A program made the translations under genes and the position numbers. The notes under the pieces are model-generated. The model ran no database searches, was not told the origin of the DNA, and worked only from the letters and a program-made list of their open reading frames with translations. Below, in pieces: positions 8,301-15,155 of a stretch of 33,409 nucleotides of DNA (positions are counted from its first letter, which is position 1; the number at the start of each line of letters is the position of its first letter). The DNA is from a virus, in the IMG/VR virus record IMGVR_UViG_3300032323_002558, positions 1 to 33,409 of that record; one strand, given 5' to 3'.

Positions 8301-8641
8301 CCAGTATCACCAGCGCACTGGATCGTATCAACGTTAGCCGACTGGTTGCGTTCTTGCGTGGACGCCTGGAAGAAATTGGCAAGTTGTACTTGTTTGAACC
8401 CAACGACGAGATTACTCGCAACGAAATCACCAACACTGTCAACAGTTTGATGATTGACTTGATTTCTAAACGAGCAATCTATGACTACTTGGTAGTGTGC
8501 GATTTGAGCAACAATACCCCGGGTCGTATTGATCGTAACGAACTATGGGTAGACGTTGCTATTGAACCAGTCAAGGCAATTGAGTTTATCTACATTCCGT
8601 TGCGAATCAAGAACACTGGTGAAATATCTGGTGGAGCGTGA
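5309..8641 (+). CDS. gp18: Contractile tail sheath protein gp18
   Basis: gp18 polymerises around the tail tube and contracts to drive it through the host envelope. The N-terminus (MALISPGVEVTVIDESQY) is the typical sheath start. The C-terminal third carries the conserved sheath core, from YPQGMLLFNTRRSGYNVKSF through the GRLEEIGKLYLFEPND region to the end. At 1110 residues it is far longer than T4 gp18 (659); the excess lies in the middle. That part contains two related Thr/Ala-rich domains at about residues 248-336 (FRLND...) and 470-553 (FRISG...), each of the form FRhxx-hxV-hAxhxxA-G-hxhxxxxG. A YGDLWIDSSDLENYP segment, typical of cyanophage sheaths as I remember them, follows. A late promoter and AAGGA precede it and a strong hairpin follows. 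Confidence 0.93.
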   Translation: MALISPGVEVTVIDESQYIPSAVNTVPYFLVATAQNKVSANGATVAAGTLAANANKTYLITSQRDLAATFGVPFFYQTTNGTPINGYELNEYGLLAAYSTLGVTNRAYIQRVDIDLAELTASLTRPTGNPADGTYWLNTGTSLWGIQEWNQTTNQFTVKTPIVITDTAQVVDAENNLFAPLQTVGSIGDYAVVAGMASVATSSEPPSVNNFGYYKNSANEWVLIGSDEWKNSWPTVAGTGTPTSLTAGATFRLNDSLITVPASPNNTVAGLAAAINTAAITGISATSTGIGIALKLSIFADSTAANDGSTADGGIVTIDLGTDPSSSTALLLALGIPTGEFFAPSYFPSYSYQVPRWRTTDTSPRPTGSVWNNVSPANNGLALRLSKYNAALDTFVSQACPAYANDRNAIFALDPVGGGKNIPVGTTYVEWNSSANGSTNETFSFEILERVAIGATVITASAPPPAPFVTGNQFRISGTLPGSNVQQPAVLVTLAGTTPADFVAAVSGANVPFVSASINSAGAIVFTHSAGGTIVLGNITGTPLTNAGFTVFTDGARPNNVTAGWLVLSNWRTTPDFTYTASTTEPDQDPANGRLWYYSTVSEADIMIQNNGAWVGYQNVTNDVRGFNLQDTNAAGPIVAATAPTTQTDAAESPLEYGDLWIDSSDLENYPALYRWEPVSGVDQWVPVDTTDQVTENGILFADARWAPNGTTDPIADPIPTITSLLTSNYLDLDAPNPDLYPQGMLLFNTRRSGYNVKSFQNNYFNATSFPDDTLPAETNTWLTASGNKTNGAMWSGRQAQRQMVVEAMKAGLDTSASAREEQAQYSLIATPAYPELIPNMIALSNERNNTLFVIGDTPMRLPANGTDLTAWATNNGGLGLDTQDGLVAASQYMGTFYPSCQTTDLGGQLVVQPPSHMMMRTIIRSDEVSYPWLAPAGTRRGVVDNATAIGYIDSATGEFIQINVGQGIRDVLYDLDINPITFIPGVGITNFGNKTTTSITSALDRINVSRLVAFLRGRLEEIGKLYLFEPNDEITRNEITNTVNSLMIDLISKRAIYDYLVVCDLSNNTPGRIDRNELWVDVAIEPVKAIEFIYIPLRIKNTGEISGGA

Positions 8642-8650
8642 TGAAACTCT

Positions 8651-8675
8651 AAGTGGGGCCCTGGGCCCCACTTTT
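8651..8675 (+). terminator. Strong hairpin terminator after gp18
   Basis: AAGTGGGGCCC (8651-8661) and GGGCCCCACTT (8663-8673) are perfect inverted repeats separated by one base, so the folded loop is CTG closed by a ten-pair GC-rich stem. TTTT (8672-8675) follows. It lies nine bases after the gp18 stop and before the gp19 promoter, so gp18 and gp19 are probably separate transcripts. Confidence 0.7.
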
Positions 8676-8691
8676 GGGCTAGAGATTACAG

Positions 8692-8698
8692 CTAAATA
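8692..8698 (+). promoter_or_regulatory. Late promoter element for gp19
   Basis: CTAAATA lies 22 bases before the gp19 ATG. AGGAG at 8707-8711 follows nine bases before the start, so this is again a leadered late gene. Confidence 0.6.
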
Positions 8699-8720
8699 AA
8701 ACATATAGGAGATATCAAAA

Positions 8721-9347
8721 ATGGCAGTTTCATCATTACAGAGAATGACAGTACCGTTGGCCAGCGATCAAAGTGCAAGCACTCAAGGTCTGCTGATGCC
8801 CAAACTCAAATATCGCTTCAGAGTGATGTTTGAAAACTTCGGTGTGTCAACTCCACGAACTGAATTAACCAAGCAAGTGATGACTTTTGCAAGACCCAAT
8901 TTGAGTTTTGAAGAAATCACATTGCCAATTTACAACAGTACTCTCAAGTTGGCTGGCAAGCACACTTGGGCAGATACCACATGCGAAATCCGCGATGATG
9001 CAAGTGGTGCAGTCAGCCGACTAGTTGGCGAACAACTACAAAAGCAAATGGACTTCTTAGAAATGGCATCAGCAGCGTCTGGTATCGACTACAAGTTTAC
9101 AACTAAGTTTGAAATCCTAGACGGCGGCAACGGTGCTGAACAACCAACTGTGTTGGAAACATGGGAACTGTATGGTTGCTACTTGAAGAGTGCAGACTAC
9201 GGCGGCATGAGCTATGCTGAAAGTGCACCAGTTACCATCAACTTGACTATTGCGTTTGACAATGCTAACCAGATTCCTTATGGTGTTGGTGTGGCCACAG
9301 GCATTGGCCGAACCATAGGCGATGTAGTAACAGGCGCTGGTAGCTAA
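8721..9347 (+). CDS. gp19: Tail tube protein gp19
   Basis: gp19 forms the inner tube of the contractile tail, through which DNA passes. The product is 208 residues (T4 gp19 is 163). It has the family pattern of a strand-rich protein: PKLKYRFRVMFENFG (27-41), KQVMTFARPNLSFEEITLPIYNST in the first half, and TVLETWELYGCYLKSADYG followed by INLTIAFDNANQ near the C-terminus. It follows gp18, the same order as in T4. Strong AGGAG precedes the ATG, fitting a highly expressed structural gene. It is followed six bases later by a longer gp19-like gene. Confidence 0.88.
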   Translation: MAVSSLQRMTVPLASDQSASTQGLLMPKLKYRFRVMFENFGVSTPRTELTKQVMTFARPNLSFEEITLPIYNSTLKLAGKHTWADTTCEIRDDASGAVSRLVGEQLQKQMDFLEMASAASGIDYKFTTKFEILDGGNGAEQPTVLETWELYGCYLKSADYGGMSYAESAPVTINLTIAFDNANQIPYGVGVATGIGRTIGDVVTGAGS

Positions 9348-9353
9348 TAGCCC

Positions 9354-10508
9354 ATGGCAGATACCACCTGGGGACAAAGTCTCCTAAAAGGTTTCTTTGG
9401 TTCTGACACCTTGCGTGATTACACTCACGCAAGCAAGGTGTTTCGCAGCAACGGATACGAGCTCAAGCCCAAGCTCAAGTTTCTGTTTCATGTGAGTTTC
9501 AGTATCAACGTCAAAGAAATTCCTTATCTTGCTGGAGCAATGGGGTTGTCTGATGTCAGCGATCTCAGTCTGGTGGTCAAAACTGTTGACTTGCCCAAGT
9601 ATTCCATTCAAACTGAAACACTGAATCAGTACAATCGCAAACGAGTGATACAGACCAAGATCAACTACGATCCTATCAACATTACTTTTCACGACGACGG
9701 TGGCGATCTTGTGCGAAACATGTGGTACAATTACTATAGCTACTACTACAAAGATCCCACACAGAAATACGGCAACGACAGCAACACCAATGGCAGCATT
9801 GGTCCACAGGCCAATCGTACCACGGGCTTTGGCTACAACACCCGAGATATCTACAACAATGACCGTGTGGTCAACGACTGGGGCTTCATTGGTGAAAGCA
9901 CCAGTGATGGTACCAAAGGAAAGCCTCCGTTTTTTACCGACATTCGCATTTATGGATTTGACTATCAACGCAAGTACGCTGAGTATGTGTTGATCAATCC
10001 CTTAATCACAAACTGGAGTCATGATCAGTACGATTATGCACAGGGATCAGGTATTATGCAGCACAGCATGAGCATTGCCTATGAAACTGTGAAATACTAT
10101 CAAGGTGCACCCAATACCGCAGCCAGTGGATTTGCCAACGAAGCACACTACGATCGCAAACCAAGTCCTATTGCACGAGCAGGCAGTACCCGGACCATTC
10201 TGGGTCAAGGCGGCTTGTTGGATGTGGCAGGCGGTATCAGCCAAGACTTGCAAAAAGGCAGTGTGTTGGGCTTGATTGGTGCAGCACAAAAAGCAGGAAC
10301 AGCCTACAATACCATGAAAGGTGCAGACCTCCGCAGTATTGCAGTAAGCGAAGCTACTGTCTTGGGTACAAATGTCCTCAAAGGAGCTTTGCCTGGAGTA
10401 ATACGACCATTAGCTAATGTACCAATCGGTGGCGGCGTATTCATTCCAACCGGTCCTATTACTACTTCAGGTACAACACCTGCAGCACCACAACCACTAA
10501 GCGACTAA
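9354..10508 (+). CDS. Second gp19-like tail protein
   Basis: At 384 residues this is nearly twice as long as the tube protein before it, but shows the same pattern: LKPKLKFLFHVSFSIN, a VKTVDLPKYSIQTETLNQYN block, INITFHDD, and FFTDIRIYGFDY with SMSIAYETVKYYQG toward the C-terminus. A Tyr-rich insert (MWYNYYSYYYKD) and an Ala/Gly-rich C-terminal helix region (about 290-384) are extra. T4 has gp19-fold relatives that start the tube (gp54) and cap the baseplate (gp48), and many aquatic T4-like phages carry a long gp19-like gene next to gp19. It could be a tube initiator, a specialised ring or a minor virion protein; the sequence does not decide. Its stop overlaps the next start (TAATG). Confidence 0.7.
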   Translation: MADTTWGQSLLKGFFGSDTLRDYTHASKVFRSNGYELKPKLKFLFHVSFSINVKEIPYLAGAMGLSDVSDLSLVVKTVDLPKYSIQTETLNQYNRKRVIQTKINYDPINITFHDDGGDLVRNMWYNYYSYYYKDPTQKYGNDSNTNGSIGPQANRTTGFGYNTRDIYNNDRVVNDWGFIGESTSDGTKGKPPFFTDIRIYGFDYQRKYAEYVLINPLITNWSHDQYDYAQGSGIMQHSMSIAYETVKYYQGAPNTAASGFANEAHYDRKPSPIARAGSTRTILGQGGLLDVAGGISQDLQKGSVLGLIGAAQKAGTAYNTMKGADLRSIAVSEATVLGTNVLKGALPGVIRPLANVPIGGGVFIPTGPITTSGTTPAAPQPLSD

Positions 10509-10867
10509 TGAGCACAGTAAACGAAACCAACCTTAGAGAAGACTTAACAGTACGAGTGTTTGATCGCTTCTACAGCTTTGACGTCAATGTGCCTGTCAAC
10601 GAATACGATGCTGTGTATTCATACTTTCGCAGTGTAATGACCACAGACCGTGCTGCCGGCAACTTTGCTACCAGCCTGTTTAGAATTGCACAAAATACCA
10701 ACATTCCTGCTATGACCTTGTTGGCAGCTTTTCAAGGTCAATCAGGTATCAATCTCACAGTGAACCTTGCGTACTATCTCAACTTGATTCGTAGCAAGGC
10801 AACACTGCTGGGAGTCAACGCCAGTGCAACTCCCAACTTCTACGCTGCAAGAGCAGTACTGCAATGA
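10508..10867 (+). CDS. Small tail/virion-cluster protein, unknown
   Basis: A 119-residue protein beginning MSTVNETNLREDLTVRVFDR. It is mostly helical in appearance, with a Tyr/Phe-rich middle (EYDAVYSYFRSV) and a second half AMTLLAAFQGQSGINLTVNLAYYLNLIRSK. No enzyme motif, signal or membrane segment is seen. It starts on the last base of the gp19-like stop (TAATG) and overlaps gp4 by four bases, so it is translationally tied to both. Its place between tail tube and head-completion genes suggests a virion or assembly role, but this is inference from position. Confidence 0.75.
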   Translation: MSTVNETNLREDLTVRVFDRFYSFDVNVPVNEYDAVYSYFRSVMTTDRAAGNFATSLFRIAQNTNIPAMTLLAAFQGQSGINLTVNLAYYLNLIRSKATLLGVNASATPNFYAARAVLQ

Positions 10868-11295
10868 GTCGCTGGGCCCAAGGTCTATACGAAATTGTAA
10901 ACCGCGACAAGTATGTGGGTCGTGGCACGCCTCGATACAGATCAGGATGGGAACACAGCTTTATGCGATTCTGTGACACCAATGACAACATCCTGCAATG
11001 GGCCAGCGAAAGCATTGCTATACCCTACATGAATCCTGTGACTGGCAAAAACAGCAACTATGTGCCAGACTTCTTGATCATGTATCGCAACAAAGACAAC
11101 ACTGTCAAAGCCGAACTGATTGAAATCAAACCCAAGAAACAAAGTGTGATTGAAAGCAAGATGAGCAGCCGGGATCGTGCTGTGGTTGCAGTGAACTATG
11201 CCAAATGGGCGGCTGCTCAAAAATGGTGTGCTCGCCAAGGCCTGACTTTTCGAGTAATCACCGAACAAGACATGTTTACCAACGGTCGCAACTGA
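10864..11295 (+). CDS. gp4: Head completion protein gp4 (nuclease-like)
   Basis: T4 gp4 (also called gp50/65) completes the head before tail joining. This 143-residue protein keeps the family signature: YEIVNRDKYVG, then PRYRSGWEHSFMRFCD with Glu30, QWASESIAIPY, YVPDFLI with Asp69 and LIEIKPKKQ with Glu87 and Lys89. These residues form a PD-(D/E)xK nuclease-type site like that of TnsA-related proteins. The C-terminus has the NYAKWAAAQKWCARQG helix and FRVITEQD strand. Length agrees with T4 gp4 (about 150). It starts within an ATGA overlap and stops 15 bases before gp16. Confidence 0.87.
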   Translation: MSRWAQGLYEIVNRDKYVGRGTPRYRSGWEHSFMRFCDTNDNILQWASESIAIPYMNPVTGKNSNYVPDFLIMYRNKDNTVKAELIEIKPKKQSVIESKMSSRDRAVVAVNYAKWAAAQKWCARQGLTFRVITEQDMFTNGRN

Positions 11296-11297
11296 TC

Positions 11298-11305
11298 CAT
11301 AAATA
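11298..11305 (+). promoter_or_regulatory. Late promoter element abutting gp16
   Basis: CATAAATA is followed by exactly five bases (CCCGC) and then the gp16 ATG. By T4 geometry (element at -13 to -6) transcription would start on the A of ATG, giving a leaderless message. No Shine-Dalgarno lies between element and ATG. Confidence 0.7.
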
Positions 11306-11310
11306 CCCGC

Positions 11311-11802
11311 ATGACGCGGAAACTAGAAGCACTTTTTGACCTGCCCACTCCAGTGGAAACTGAACCAGAGCCCACGGCTCCCTCCATTGAAGAAACTCGT
11401 ACCCAGTTGGCAGCTATTGACTCCACCATAGACAAAATAGACGCTGCACTGCCTGCTGTGCGTGGCCTTGATGCCAGCGACACAGAAATGGACGATTTGG
11501 CACAACTAGCACAAGACAGCTACAAAGATCTCATGGACCTGGGCATGCAGGTTGACAGTCGTTTTGCCAGCGAAATATTTTCAGTGGCATCCAACATGCT
11601 GGGGCATGCCATCACCGCCAAAACAGCCAAACTCAACAAAAAACTCAAGATGATTGATCTGCAAATGAAGAAGATCAAACTGGATCGAGAAGTGCCTGAG
11701 GAACAAACCCCCATGCAAACCGGCGAGGGCATGGTGTTAAACCGCAATGATTTGCTGGAACGACTGCTAAAAGGCAAAGACCAAAATGCAGCAAAAGAAT
11801 AA
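11311..11802 (+). CDS. gp16: Terminase small subunit gp16
   Basis: gp16 is the DNA-recognition and regulatory subunit of the packaging motor and stimulates gp17. The 163-residue length matches T4 gp16 (164). The layout also matches: an acidic, Pro-rich start (ETEPEPTAPSIEETR), a long central helical pair (roughly residues 75-130, including FASEIFSVASNMLGHAITAK and KLKMIDLQMKKIKLD), then a short tail with MVLNRNDLLERLLKG. It lies directly after gp4 rather than next to gp17, which is more than 9 kb downstream. A late promoter element ends five bases before its ATG. Confidence 0.72.
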   Translation: MTRKLEALFDLPTPVETEPEPTAPSIEETRTQLAAIDSTIDKIDAALPAVRGLDASDTEMDDLAQLAQDSYKDLMDLGMQVDSRFASEIFSVASNMLGHAITAKTAKLNKKLKMIDLQMKKIKLDREVPEEQTPMQTGEGMVLNRNDLLERLLKGKDQNAAKE

Positions 11803-11805
11803 ATA
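11799..11805 (+). promoter_or_regulatory. Late promoter element before the 11823 gene
   Basis: ATAAATA overlaps the TAA stop of gp16 (11800-11802). It lies 17 bases before the next ATG. There is only a weak purine-rich stretch (TAGGACA) in the leader. Confidence 0.5.
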
Positions 11806-11822
11806 TACGATAGGACACTGAC

Positions 11823-12431
11823 ATGAAACCATTTGCAAAATACCTGGCCGAAAGTGAACGTACATACAACTATCGCATCAAGATAGTTGGCGATGTGCCC
11901 ACAGGCTTTATCAAAGATCTTGAGTCAAAGATGTCGCAGTTTGATGTGGTCAAAATGGGTTCGCCCAAGACTGCACCTGTGCGAAAAAACATTCCAGACT
12001 TTCCTGCCTTTCCCAATCAGCCCATGACCATTGTGGATGTGGAGTTTCGATATCCTGCAATTGAACCACAGATCAAACAGTTGGCACAGTTGCTGGGCCT
12101 GGATCCCAATCGCATTGTGATGAACACAGATGCGTACGAACAAAGTCTCGACGACGAGAACAAAAAGATTGTGGACCAAAACAAAGACCTGTTGGATACT
12201 CCTGAATACCCCAAAGACGATGCACAACAACGTGCATTGAAAAAGGACTACGCAACTGGTCCGTACGACCATGCTGTGCTGAAAAATGCATATCGTAGCA
12301 AGTTCACTATTGCTGGCAAAAAGACTCCTCCAGCCGAGACCACAAATGAGTTGCCACAGGGCACAACCAGCCCTATGACCAACATCAAGCGTAAACCCAA
12401 GCCAGCAACTGGCGCAAACCCAAGAGGATAA
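11823..12431 (+). CDS. Probable head-internal protein with capsid-targeting-like N-terminus
   Basis: The 202-residue product begins MKPFAKYLAE followed by Ser. This resembles the T4 capsid-targeting sequence of internal proteins (MKTYQEFIAE, then Ala), which the gp21 prohead protease removes after a [L/I]xE site. Residues 15-95 (YRIKIVGDVP ... TIVDVEFRYP ... LLGLDPNRIVM) look like a compact alternating strand-helix domain with a ferredoxin-like order. The C-terminal half is charged and Pro-rich (residues 105-202) and probably disordered. It sits between gp16 and a large Lys-rich head-type protein. Virion location and cleavage are inferred; homologues in aquatic T4-like phages are, as far as I remember, unassigned. 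Confidence 0.65.
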   Translation: MKPFAKYLAESERTYNYRIKIVGDVPTGFIKDLESKMSQFDVVKMGSPKTAPVRKNIPDFPAFPNQPMTIVDVEFRYPAIEPQIKQLAQLLGLDPNRIVMNTDAYEQSLDDENKKIVDQNKDLLDTPEYPKDDAQQRALKKDYATGPYDHAVLKNAYRSKFTIAGKKTPPAETTNELPQGTTSPMTNIKRKPKPATGANPRG

Positions 12432-12435
12432 TACA

Positions 12436-14319
12436 ATGACATTTTTTTACAACCTAAACAAAAAACTCGACGCCATTCGCGATTTGCCCAGTACCACACA
12501 CGGACAACTCAATGAGCGTGACATGAGCCGTGCTGCCAAGGGCTATGAGAAGTATGGCAAAGAAGGCATGGAGGCGTTGGCCAAGGCCGGACGTGAAGGC
12601 AAAGCATTGGACCCTGTTCGCAAAAAGTACGACAAGTACGATGAGAGCGTAGAAGAAGGTCTAGGCGACATGGCTCGCAAGGTTGGCGGTGCTGTTAAGA
12701 AAGTTGCTGGCAAAGCACTTGATAAAGTAGGCCATGGCAGTGATGCTGACATGATTCGTGATCTACAAAAGAAAATGGGCATGCCACAAACCGGTATGAA
12801 GCCAGGCGACGAACCCAATCCCAAGCAAATCAAAGAAAAGATGAGTGCAGCCAAGGCCAAGAGCTTTGCTGCTCTTGCTGAGCCCAAAGACAAAATCACT
12901 TTTGCCGACAAGATTGCTGGTGCCAAAAAAGAAGTTGACGAAATGCTAGGTGACGTTGCTGCCGAAGCAATGAAGAACGCTCTAGGTGGCGGCAAAAAAG
13001 TTGTTGCTGACGAAGCAGAAGACAACAGCCCGTTCACCGCACACAAGCGTCCCCGTATTGAACAACCCAAAGTTGGCAGTGTTGAGCGAGGTCACAAACA
13101 CGATATTGAGCATACAGCCACAGGTCGCAAGGTAACTCGCAGAGTTGATCCGAGTGGTATCAGTGTTGGTGCCGACGATGACAAACCAGCAGACGGCGAA
13201 AAGCGTGGTCGTGGACGTCCAAAAGGTCCTGCCAAGGCACCCGAGCGTGTGACTGGCGGTGCTACCAAGCACAAAGGTGGCCGCAAAACCAATGAAGGCG
13301 AAAACGAAAGCGACGAAATCAAACAGGCCATGGCCATGTTGAAGAAAGCTGGCTACACAGTAGAAAAGTCTGCTGAACAAGTTGACGAAAAAGCAGTAAG
13401 CAAAAAGCAACAGCGTTTCATGGGCATGGTCCACGCTGCACAAAAAGGTGAAAAGCCTGCGTCTAAAGAAGTTGCCAAAGTAGCCAAAGGCATGGGCAAG
13501 AAAGACGCTGAAGACTTTGCTGCTACCAAGCACAAAGGTCTGCCTGAAAAGAAAAAGTCTGACGACGCTCCCAAGAAGAAAAAAGAAAAAACTGAAGAAG
13601 CCGGCGGCACAGGAACACCTACTGCATCCAGCGGTTTTGGTTTTGGCAAAGGCATCTATGACAGCATGAATCGTGAACTCGAAAACATGATCGCTGAAAG
13701 CATGGCTCGTCTTGACGAAAGCATGAGCATCAATATGAGCATGAACAATGATGAGCACGGCGGTCCCAGCAAGAGTCTCACAGTCACTGCCACAGACGAT
13801 GATGCAATGAAGTTGAGTCAACTGTTGAAGAGTGCAGGACTAGGCGGTGGCGATGAAGGCTACGGCGGCAGCGGATACAAGTCAGCTTGTGGTTGCGGAA
13901 CTCCCGACTGCTCATGTGGCGAAGAGAAAATGGATGAAGTGTCCATGAATCAGCCAGACTATCCAACAGAAACAGAAACCTCTGACGATGCATTGCAATA
14001 TGCAGGTGGCCTCAACAAGCCCAAGTCAACTGGTCAAAGCACAGTGCCTGTGTTGGCCAGCCAAGACGATCGTCAACACACATATGCTGAAGCCGAAGAA
14101 GATGCTATCAAACGCATGATGGAAATGGCCGGTATCAAAACTGAAGCCAAAAAAGTTGAAGAAGACGATGTTGAAGAAGGCAACAAGTTCACTGGCAATC
14201 TAGCCAAGGCTCGTGCTGCTGGCAAAAAAGAAGCTGACCTAGATGGCGACGGCGACATGGAAAAAGTTCAAGAAAGCATTTTTGATCTTACCAATCAATG
14301 GAAAGCATACAAAGGATAA
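12436..14319 (+). CDS. Large charged head-internal protein (DUF3008-like block, AT-hook, Cys cluster)
   Basis: A 627-residue Lys/Glu/Asp/Ala-rich protein, largely low-complexity and likely disordered between modules. Visible modules are an AT-hook-like RGRGRPKGPAK (257-267), a block at about 323-373 matching DUF3008 (KKQQRFMGMVHAAQKG, later FAATKHKGLPEKK), an ENMIAESMARLDES stretch (416-429), a CGCGTPDCSC cluster (485-494), and a C-terminus with DLDGDGDMEKVQES (601-614), close to an EF-hand or dockerin loop. Possible gp21-type sites ([L/I]xE) occur at LAE 147-149 and IAE 419-421. AGAGGA lies eight bases before the ATG. The composition and position suggest a DNA-condensing or internal head protein packaged with the genome; a scaffold role is possible. 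Function is inferred. Confidence 0.65.
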   Translation: MTFFYNLNKKLDAIRDLPSTTHGQLNERDMSRAAKGYEKYGKEGMEALAKAGREGKALDPVRKKYDKYDESVEEGLGDMARKVGGAVKKVAGKALDKVGHGSDADMIRDLQKKMGMPQTGMKPGDEPNPKQIKEKMSAAKAKSFAALAEPKDKITFADKIAGAKKEVDEMLGDVAAEAMKNALGGGKKVVADEAEDNSPFTAHKRPRIEQPKVGSVERGHKHDIEHTATGRKVTRRVDPSGISVGADDDKPADGEKRGRGRPKGPAKAPERVTGGATKHKGGRKTNEGENESDEIKQAMAMLKKAGYTVEKSAEQVDEKAVSKKQQRFMGMVHAAQKGEKPASKEVAKVAKGMGKKDAEDFAATKHKGLPEKKKSDDAPKKKKEKTEEAGGTGTPTASSGFGFGKGIYDSMNRELENMIAESMARLDESMSINMSMNNDEHGGPSKSLTVTATDDDAMKLSQLLKSAGLGGGDEGYGGSGYKSACGCGTPDCSCGEEKMDEVSMNQPDYPTETETSDDALQYAGGLNKPKSTGQSTVPVLASQDDRQHTYAEAEEDAIKRMMEMAGIKTEAKKVEEDDVEEGNKFTGNLAKARAAGKKEADLDGDGDMEKVQESIFDLTNQWKAYKG

Positions 14320-14323
14320 TATC

Positions 14324-14494
14324 ATGAGCAAAATTCTAAAAGAATCTGTGCTGACCACTGTGCCAGTGTTGAACCCACATGCTCCTGCACCACAAACAGG
14401 TCGTCAAACACCTGTAGAAATCCCAGGGGTGATGTATCAAACTCGTGAACTGTATCAACCCGTGGTGTCACAGCCCAACAAGGATGCCAAATAA
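14324..14494 (+). CDS. Small unknown protein, 56 residues
   Basis: It begins MSKILKESVLTTVPVL and is rich in Pro, Gln and Val with no recognisable domain. The start at 14324 lies five bases after the previous stop and is preceded by AAAGGAT (14311-14317). A longer reading from ATG 14243 would overlap the C-terminus of the preceding gene and is rejected. The stop overlaps the next start (TAATG), so it belongs to the same operon. A small virion component is possible, but nothing in the sequence proves it. Confidence 0.6.
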   Translation: MSKILKESVLTTVPVLNPHAPAPQTGRQTPVEIPGVMYQTRELYQPVVSQPNKDAK

Positions 14495-14787
14495 TGGCTG
14501 CTAATGTATACACCAGTTTGGCCAATGCTGTGGTCTACACTGACAAGCTGCAGATCTCCACAGCGGCCAATGCAGTGACTTATCAGTCGTTTGCAGTGGC
14601 CCTGGGCTCTGCTACAGCAGCAGGCAACATTTATAGTGCACCAATCACCATACCTGCCAACACAGTGTTTGAAGTGTATGCTGGTGCAGGCAATCGAGTC
14701 ACTGTGACTGGCTCACCATTCACTGCTCTGGAACTGGGCACAGCTAGTTCAGCTACTGCTGGTGTCTATAACTCAGCAGGACGATAA
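14494..14787 (+). CDS. Small beta-rich virion-like protein, 97 residues
   Basis: The product MAANVYTSLANAVVYTDKLQ... is rich in Ala, Thr, Val and Gly and poor in charge. It has alternating hydrophobic residues and turns (ITIPANTVFEVYAGAGN, VTVTGSPFTALELG), as expected for a small all-beta structural protein such as a head decoration or fibre-associated protein. No catalytic motif is visible. It overlaps both neighbours at TAATG junctions and lies among the probable internal head proteins. I do not recognise the family. Confidence 0.65.
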   Translation: MAANVYTSLANAVVYTDKLQISTAANAVTYQSFAVALGSATAAGNIYSAPITIPANTVFEVYAGAGNRVTVTGSPFTALELGTASSATAGVYNSAGR

Positions 14788-15155
14788 TGCGAGCACGAGA
14801 GTTTGTCACTGAACGTGATGGCAAAATAGGTCATCGTCGTCAATCTGCTACGGTGGGCCTAACCATATTTAGCGATGGCGAACGTGCCAACAGTGACTAC
14901 ACTCTGAATCGCGTAATGATGGCCGTGGCCTGTGCTGACGGTTCTGACTCGATCATTGACATGGATGAAAAAAGTTGGATAGGAAAAAAACGTGGTGCCT
15001 ATCCCTATACCGAAGTTGAGCAAAAAATGCTGAAGCAAGCGTTCAAAGCAGCTGGTGCCGAGTATACTGATTTAAATTCAGGCGATCTAGAGTCAAGAGA
15101 AGTAGATAGTACCAACAAACAAAGCCCAATCAAGGCATTCCGAGGTTACCGATGA
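14787..15155 (+). CDS. Capsid-targeting-like internal protein, paralogue A
   Basis: The 122-residue product starts MRAREFVTE then Arg, similar to the T4 capsid-targeting sequence MKTYQEFIAE. Its C-terminus reads QSPIKAFRGYR. The middle holds SDYTLNRVMMAVACADGSD, a KSWIGKKRGAYPYTEVEQKM segment and FKAAGAEYTDLNSGD. The next gene has the same N-terminal and C-terminal tags and the same order of middle segments but diverges strongly, so the two are paralogues. Families of this kind occur in aquatic phages without a known function. I infer packaging into the head, with the N-terminal tag cut by the gp21 protease (which would lie outside the window). P3 is Val rather than Leu or Ile, a slight deviation from the T4 rule. 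Confidence 0.65.
   Translation: MRAREFVTERDGKIGHRRQSATVGLTIFSDGERANSDYTLNRVMMAVACADGSDSIIDMDEKSWIGKKRGAYPYTEVEQKMLKQAFKAAGAEYTDLNSGDLESREVDSTNKQSPIKAFRGYR

Noticed and set aside
9384-9968. 194-codon minus-strand frame inside the gp19-like gene
   Set aside because: Antisense shadow of a well supported tail gene, with no promoter element or recognisable domain.
12982-13821. Long open frame (279 codons) on the minus strand
   Set aside because: It lies entirely antisense to the 627-residue Lys/Glu-rich gene; its Phe/Cys-rich translation is what the complement of Lys/Glu/Ala codons gives. No ribosome binding site or family match.
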